Positions 61,703 to 64,000 of a stretch of 64,000 nucleotides of DNA are shown here, piece by piece (the first letter of the stretch is position 1; each line of letters begins with the position of its first letter). The notes beneath the pieces are model-generated. The model was given only the letters and a program-made list of their open reading frames with translations. It made no database searches and had not been told where the DNA came from. Source of the DNA: Corynebacterium tuberculostearicum (GTDB lineage: Bacteria; Actinomycetota; Actinomycetes; Mycobacteriales; Mycobacteriaceae); assembly GCF_030503735.1 (NCBI RefSeq), contig NZ_CP073096.1:1488001-1552000 (forward strand), read 5' to 3'. Made by a program: the position numbers and the translations under genes.

Positions 61703-62790
61703 ACGTTATTGCCCCACCCTCTGCCCACGCCGCGGTGAGCACCCCAAATGAGGAAAGGTGCGCCCACTATCGCGAGAACGATGGACATCTCCAGCTCCGA
61801 GCTACCCGCAATGAGACGGCCAATGATATCGGCGGCAAGCACAGAACAACCGCCCAAGATTGCGGAGGGCAAAAGCAAGGTGGCAACGCTAGGGCCCACC
61901 ACTCGCCGCACGATGTGGGGAATGGCAAAGCCGACGAAGGCAATGGGGCCCGTTGCTGCCGTTGCGCTGCCGGCCAGCACCACGACGCTGAGCGCCGCAC
62001 CTACCTGTGCGGTGCTGGGTGATCCGCCCAAGGCGAGGGAGGACTCCTCCCCCATGGCCAAAAGGTCAAGGGGTCTAGCCGCCATCGCCGCACACGTCAC
62101 GCCGATAGCGAGCCCTATGCCCGCGATCGCGACATCTTCTGGGCCGCGGCCAAAGGTCGAGCCGATAGTCCACCGTCGCATGCTATCGAGGACGTCCGTG
62201 GAATATAGACCGATGATCATCGCGCCCGATCCCAGGGCTGCGGAGACGCCGGCGCCCACCAGAATGAGCGTCAGGGGATCCTCAAACCGCCGCGAGACGG
62301 CTAAGACCAGCAACGTAGTGATACCCGCACCAGCGAGCGCGAGGGTAGTCCGCATGGTGGTGGAGGTAGCAATTCCAATGACCGTGCCTAAGGCAACGAA
62401 GAAGGACGCGCCTGCGGTAACGCCAATAAATCCTGGATCCGCTAGCGGGTTTCTGGTCCACGATTGCGCCAGCACACCGGCCACAGCAAGGGCCGCGCCG
62501 GCGAAATAAGCCAAGAAGGTGCGCGGCAGGCGCAGGTTCCACACGATATCGCGGATATCCTGCTCCCCTGCCCCGTGCAGGGCAGCGATAACCTCCCCGG
62601 GCGGAATCGAGCGGGATCCCACCGCCAAAGACGCCACCGCCAACACCAGGCTGGCGAGGATGAAGGCGACAAGGAGCATCTTATGACTCTGTGCCCGGGC
62701 CACTACCGGTGTGGGGGTGCCGGTGATCGTAGGACTATCTGCTGCGGAATCCGACTGGATTTGTTGGCCGTCCATCGTGGTTGCTGACAA
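61699..62790 (-). CDS. Fe-siderophore ABC transporter permease (FecC/FepD type)
   Basis: A 363-residue FecCD-family permease with the signature AVAGVLAQSWTRNPLADPGF and about ten helices. The frame begins at a TTG at 62790, directly after the binding-protein stop, with AGAAG upstream. ATG 62775 is an alternative. It is second in the operon. Confidence 0.93.
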   Translation of the reverse strand: MSATTMDGQQIQSDSAADSPTITGTPTPVVARAQSHKMLLVAFILASLVLAVASLAVGSRSIPPGEVIAALHGAGEQDIRDIVWNLRLPRTFLAYFAGAALAVAGVLAQSWTRNPLADPGFIGVTAGASFFVALGTVIGIATSTTMRTTLALAGAGITTLLVLAVSRRFEDPLTLILVGAGVSAALGSGAMIIGLYSTDVLDSMRRWTIGSTFGRGPEDVAIAGIGLAIGVTCAAMAARPLDLLAMGEESSLALGGSPSTAQVGAALSVVVLAGSATAATGPIAFVGFAIPHIVRRVVGPSVATLLLPSAILGGCSVLAADIIGRLIAGSSELEMSIVLAIVGAPFLIWGAHRGVGRGWGNNV

Positions 62791-63738
62791 TTACAGCTTC
62801 TCTTCAAATTTATCTACTGCCCAGGGGATGGTCACCGGGTTCGGCATACTCATGGCATTGCCGGTATCCGTATCCAAGTAGCGCACGCGACCATCCTTGA
62901 CAATGTCGAGGCCTTGGAAGGTCTTATCCTTCTTCAAGACTGCGGAGGAGCCATCGTAGTCTAGGACAAAAAGGTAATCAACCTGGTTAAGCTTCGCGTA
63001 GTTTTCTGGGGCAATGTCGACGAAGAAGCTGCCGCCATCACCCTGCAATGCATCGGGGATCTCCATGCCAAGGTCCTCGATAAATTGTCCACGCCCATCC
63101 TCCTCGGTGTATAGGCCAATTTTGCCGTCATAAGGCATGACGATAGCCGCAGACTTATCCTGCAATTCCGCGTGCTCGTGGCAGAAGTCCTCGAAGGCCT
63201 TTTCGGTGTCATCGATAAGCTTATCGCCTTCGTCTTCTTTGCCCACCGCATCCGCGATGGTCTCTACTTGCTTTTCCCAGGGCACCTGCCAGTCTTCATA
63301 GCCGTTCGGCTTGACGGTAGTAGGCGCGATTTCTTCCAGGGATTCCTTCGTGCGTGCATCCACCGCCTGGTTCACCGCAATGATCTGGGTGGGGTCAGCC
63401 GCGGTGACCTGCTCAAAGGTATCCGCCGTAAATCCAGTTGCGGTATTATAAATCACCTCAGGCTTTGCCTCGCCCAAAAGTTCCTCTGCCCAGGGGCCGA
63501 CGCCAGAAGGGTCGCTATCGCCCTCAGCACCCCACGGCGCCACCGTTACGGGAGTGATCCCCAGGGCAAGCAGCGTGTCGGCATCACCTAGACCCAGGCT
63601 AGCCACGCGCTGCTCGCTGTCAGCGTCGGTCGCCTGAGCTGTTTCATCGCCCTCACCGCGCGAGCAACCGCCTAAAGCTACGGCTCCGGCGGAAAGCATT
63701 GCTACTGCGCCCATGGTGCGACGGCCGAAAATCTTCAT
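62791..63738 (-). CDS. Fe-siderophore-binding lipoprotein (FepB/FhuD type)
   Basis: A 315-residue periplasmic-binding-protein homologue with a lipoprotein signal (AVALGGCSRGE, lipid on Cys). The ligand-binding fold is of the FecB/FhuD type with a long central helix. It captures the ferric siderophore outside the membrane. It is the first gene of the importer operon and is directly under the DtxR box. Confidence 0.94.
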   Translation of the reverse strand: MKIFGRRTMGAVAMLSAGAVALGGCSRGEGDETAQATDADSEQRVASLGLGDADTLLALGITPVTVAPWGAEGDSDPSGVGPWAEELLGEAKPEVIYNTATGFTADTFEQVTAADPTQIIAVNQAVDARTKESLEEIAPTTVKPNGYEDWQVPWEKQVETIADAVGKEDEGDKLIDDTEKAFEDFCHEHAELQDKSAAIVMPYDGKIGLYTEEDGRGQFIEDLGMEIPDALQGDGGSFFVDIAPENYAKLNQVDYLFVLDYDGSSAVLKKDKTFQGLDIVKDGRVRYLDTDTGNAMSMPNPVTIPWAVDKFEEKL

Positions 63739-63801
63739 GAGGTTAAGCCTTTCAATAAAGGAGGAAAATAGCCTTGCTTACCCTATAACGCATAGGGACG
63801 A

Positions 63802-63820
63802 TTAGGCAAGGCTAAACTAA
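63802..63820. promoter_or_regulatory. DtxR iron box between the importer and the siderophore-interacting protein
   Basis: TTAGGCAAGGCTAAACTAA matches 15 of 19 positions of the DtxR consensus palindrome. On the minus strand it overlaps the TTGCCT -35 (16 bp before TATAGG) of the importer. It also lies upstream of the divergent gene at 63867, so iron-loaded DtxR should repress both. Confidence 0.88.
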
Positions 63821-63866
63821 AATAGTAATTTATTAGACACATGAACCCTTCTCTACAATCGGCCCC

Positions 63867-64000
63867 ATGTCTGCGCACGAACTCATCCCCGTTACTTTGA
63901 CCGCCAATAGACGAATCCGTCCGCGCTTGCACCGGCTCACGTTCTATGCCGAGGCGTTCCGGACATACACCCTCTGCGGCCCCGATGAATTCTTTGGACT
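63867..64000 (+). CDS. Siderophore-interacting protein, N-terminal part (partial)
   Basis: The first 44 codons (MSAHELIPVTLTANRRIRPR, later RTYTLCGPDEFFGL) match the start of the FAD-binding siderophore-interacting (ViuB/SIP) family, which reduces ferric siderophores to release iron in the cytoplasm. The gene runs off the window. It shares the DtxR box with the importer, which supports the assignment. Confidence 0.75.
   Translation, partial: MSAHELIPVTLTANRRIRPRLHRLTFYAEAFRTYTLCGPDEFFG

Noticed and set aside
1..64000. tRNA or rRNA genes and CRISPR arrays
   Set aside because: I looked for cloverleaf-like and repeat-spacer patterns in the gaps and saw none; a covariance-model scan would be needed to exclude small RNAs.

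Overview
This 64 kb window comes from a Corynebacterium chromosome. It has a corynebacterial type VII secretion (ESX-type) locus set between rpsI-rplM and truA-rplQ, a DtxR-type iron box upstream of siderophore-uptake genes, and a two-gene operon matching the enzymes that make tuberculostearic (10-methylstearic) acid. These fit the C. tuberculostearicum / C. accolens neighbourhood; the species is inferred, not proven.

Layout. 0-0.8 kb: end of a sensor kinase and its NarL-type response regulator. 0.8-16.7 kb, mostly minus strand: a secreted purple-acid-phosphatase-like enzyme, the t6A tRNA genes tsaD/tsaB/tsaE with rimI, an AspT/SucE-like exporter, alr, an ABC-F ATPase with a candidate leader peptide, glmS, a large FAD/Fe-S dehydrogenase, and an alpha/beta-hydrolase that lacks its nucleophile. 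16.7-19.1 kb: a three-gene cassette (small helical protein; 578-residue cysteine-rich Pro/Glu protein with two hydrophobic segments; small coiled-coil protein). Its promoter region is nearly identical to that of the esxB-esxA operon. 19.1-21.7 kb: glmM, rpsI, rplM. 22.0-33.2 kb: type VII secretion core (esxA, esxB, a Rv3446c-type associated protein, eccC, eccD, mycP, eccB). mycP is split by an IS481-family element that cuts the protease domain from its C-terminal membrane anchor. 33.3-37.9 kb: truA, rplQ, rpoA, rpsD, rpsK, rpsM, infA.

38.0-55.1 kb: two identical 1,720 bp IS30-family elements in opposite orientation flank 13.7 kb of core genes: an L,D-transpeptidase, map, adk, secY, the tuberculostearate pair, a frameshifted pseudogene, rplO-rpmD-rpsE-rplR-rplF-rpsH, fdhD, a formate/nitrite channel and a sortase. 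Gene order is canonical, so this block has been flanked but not flipped. Both elements lie 18-19 bp past the stem of a transcription terminator. 55.2-56.4 kb: rplE, rplX, rplN. 57-59.7 kb: a cell-envelope protein with a sorting-like C-terminus, the decayed tail of a PTS EIIA domain, and a PfkB sugar kinase. 59.7-64 kb: a DtxR-box-controlled Fe-siderophore ABC importer, divergent from a siderophore-interacting protein.

The strongest candidate for something new is the 16.7-19.1 kb cassette. Its promoter has two conserved blocks (13 and 18 bp, 29 of 31 positions identical, the same 9 bp gap) shared with esxBA and compatible with an ECF sigma factor. This suggests it encodes co-regulated type VII substrates in a genome where the ESX protease has lost its anchor.
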